5,522 nt of DNA from the NCBI GenBank assembly GCA_002011685.1, contig MTOL01000308.1, forward strand, positions 1,058 through 6,579, in the 5' to 3' direction. The position numbers were made by a program, and so were the translations under genes. The stretch comes from Deferribacteres bacterium JdFR-76 (GTDB lineage Bacteria > Zhuqueibacterota > JdFR-76). How positions within the stretch are numbered: position 1 is the stretch's first letter; every line of letters starts with the position of its first letter. Below, one piece after another: positions 5,418 through 5,522 of this stretch. The notes below the pieces were generated by a model. It was not told the origin of the DNA. It was given only the letters and a program-made list of their open reading frames with translations, and made no database searches.

Positions 5418-5522
5418 ATGAATACGGGTGACAATCATAACAGGGCAGGAATGAAGACGCATAAAACGGCGGTGGTTCTTCTTCCACCGGAAGAAGTCTG
5501 GCCACCCATTCAGGCCATCCGG
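5418..5522 (+). CDS. Start of a 2'-5' RNA ligase (2H phosphoesterase) family-like protein (3' end outside window)
   Basis: Only 35 codons are present. The segment HKTAVVLLPPEEVWPPIQAIR (residues 15-35) resembles the first beta strand and helix of bacterial proteins annotated as the 2'-5' RNA ligase family, in which a strand with AVV-IPPE is followed by a helix and then the first catalytic HxT/S motif. That motif would lie beyond the window, so the call rests on N-terminal similarity recalled from the family and no catalytic residue is visible. ATG at 5418 has AGAGGG 7 nt upstream. A second in-frame ATG at 5451, preceded by AGGGCAGGA, would remove 11 polar residues and may be the true start. 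The gene is 11 nt downstream of the radical SAM gene and likely in the same operon. Confidence 0.5.
   Translation, partial: MNTGDNHNRAGMKTHKTAVVLLPPEEVWPPIQAIR

Noticed and set aside
4999..5505. Minus-strand 168-codon frame over the end of the radical SAM gene and the next gene's start
   Set aside because: It is antisense to two plus-strand genes with ribosome binding sites, and has no recognisable domain.

Overview
The window is about 5.5 kb of bacterial chromosome with mid-range base composition: the genes are moderately GC-rich, and the spacer around 3560-3730 is clearly AT-rich. No phage, transposon, CRISPR or resistance genes are visible. The class II (B12-dependent) ribonucleotide reductase, a cobalamin-type radical SAM protein and a tRNA gene without an encoded CCA suggest an anaerobe, facultative anaerobe or thermophile-like bacterium from a less-studied phylum. 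The phylum cannot be fixed from the sequence; a Calditrichota/KSB1-like source is only a guess.

Layout. Bases 1-597 (+) are the 3' two thirds of a PLP-dependent serine/threonine dehydratase or serine racemase. It converges on a tRNA-Leu(CAG) gene on the minus strand (756-839), which has its own near-consensus promoter (850-878) and a palindromic intrinsic terminator (727-754). Bases 840-1140 hold that promoter and the 3' untranslated region of the next gene, with no convincing protein gene. Bases 1141-3453 (-) encode a complete adenosylcobalamin-dependent ribonucleotide reductase, NrdJ. An intergenic region of about 340 bp follows (3454-3792). It holds a good NrdR-box match, a degenerate second box 31 bp away, candidate divergent promoters and hairpins in the leader of the plus-strand gene. 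Bases 3793-5406 (+) encode a B12-binding-type radical SAM enzyme of unknown substrate. A gene starting at 5418 and running off the window looks like the start of a 2'-5' RNA ligase (2H phosphoesterase) family protein.

How the genes fit together. NrdJ and the radical SAM protein are divergently transcribed, and both are expected to use a cobalamin cofactor. The shared control region carries an apparent NrdR operator, so deoxyribonucleotide status probably controls nrdJ and might also affect the radical SAM/RNA-ligase-like pair. That pair is the least explained part of the window. The rest looks like ordinary housekeeping sequence.
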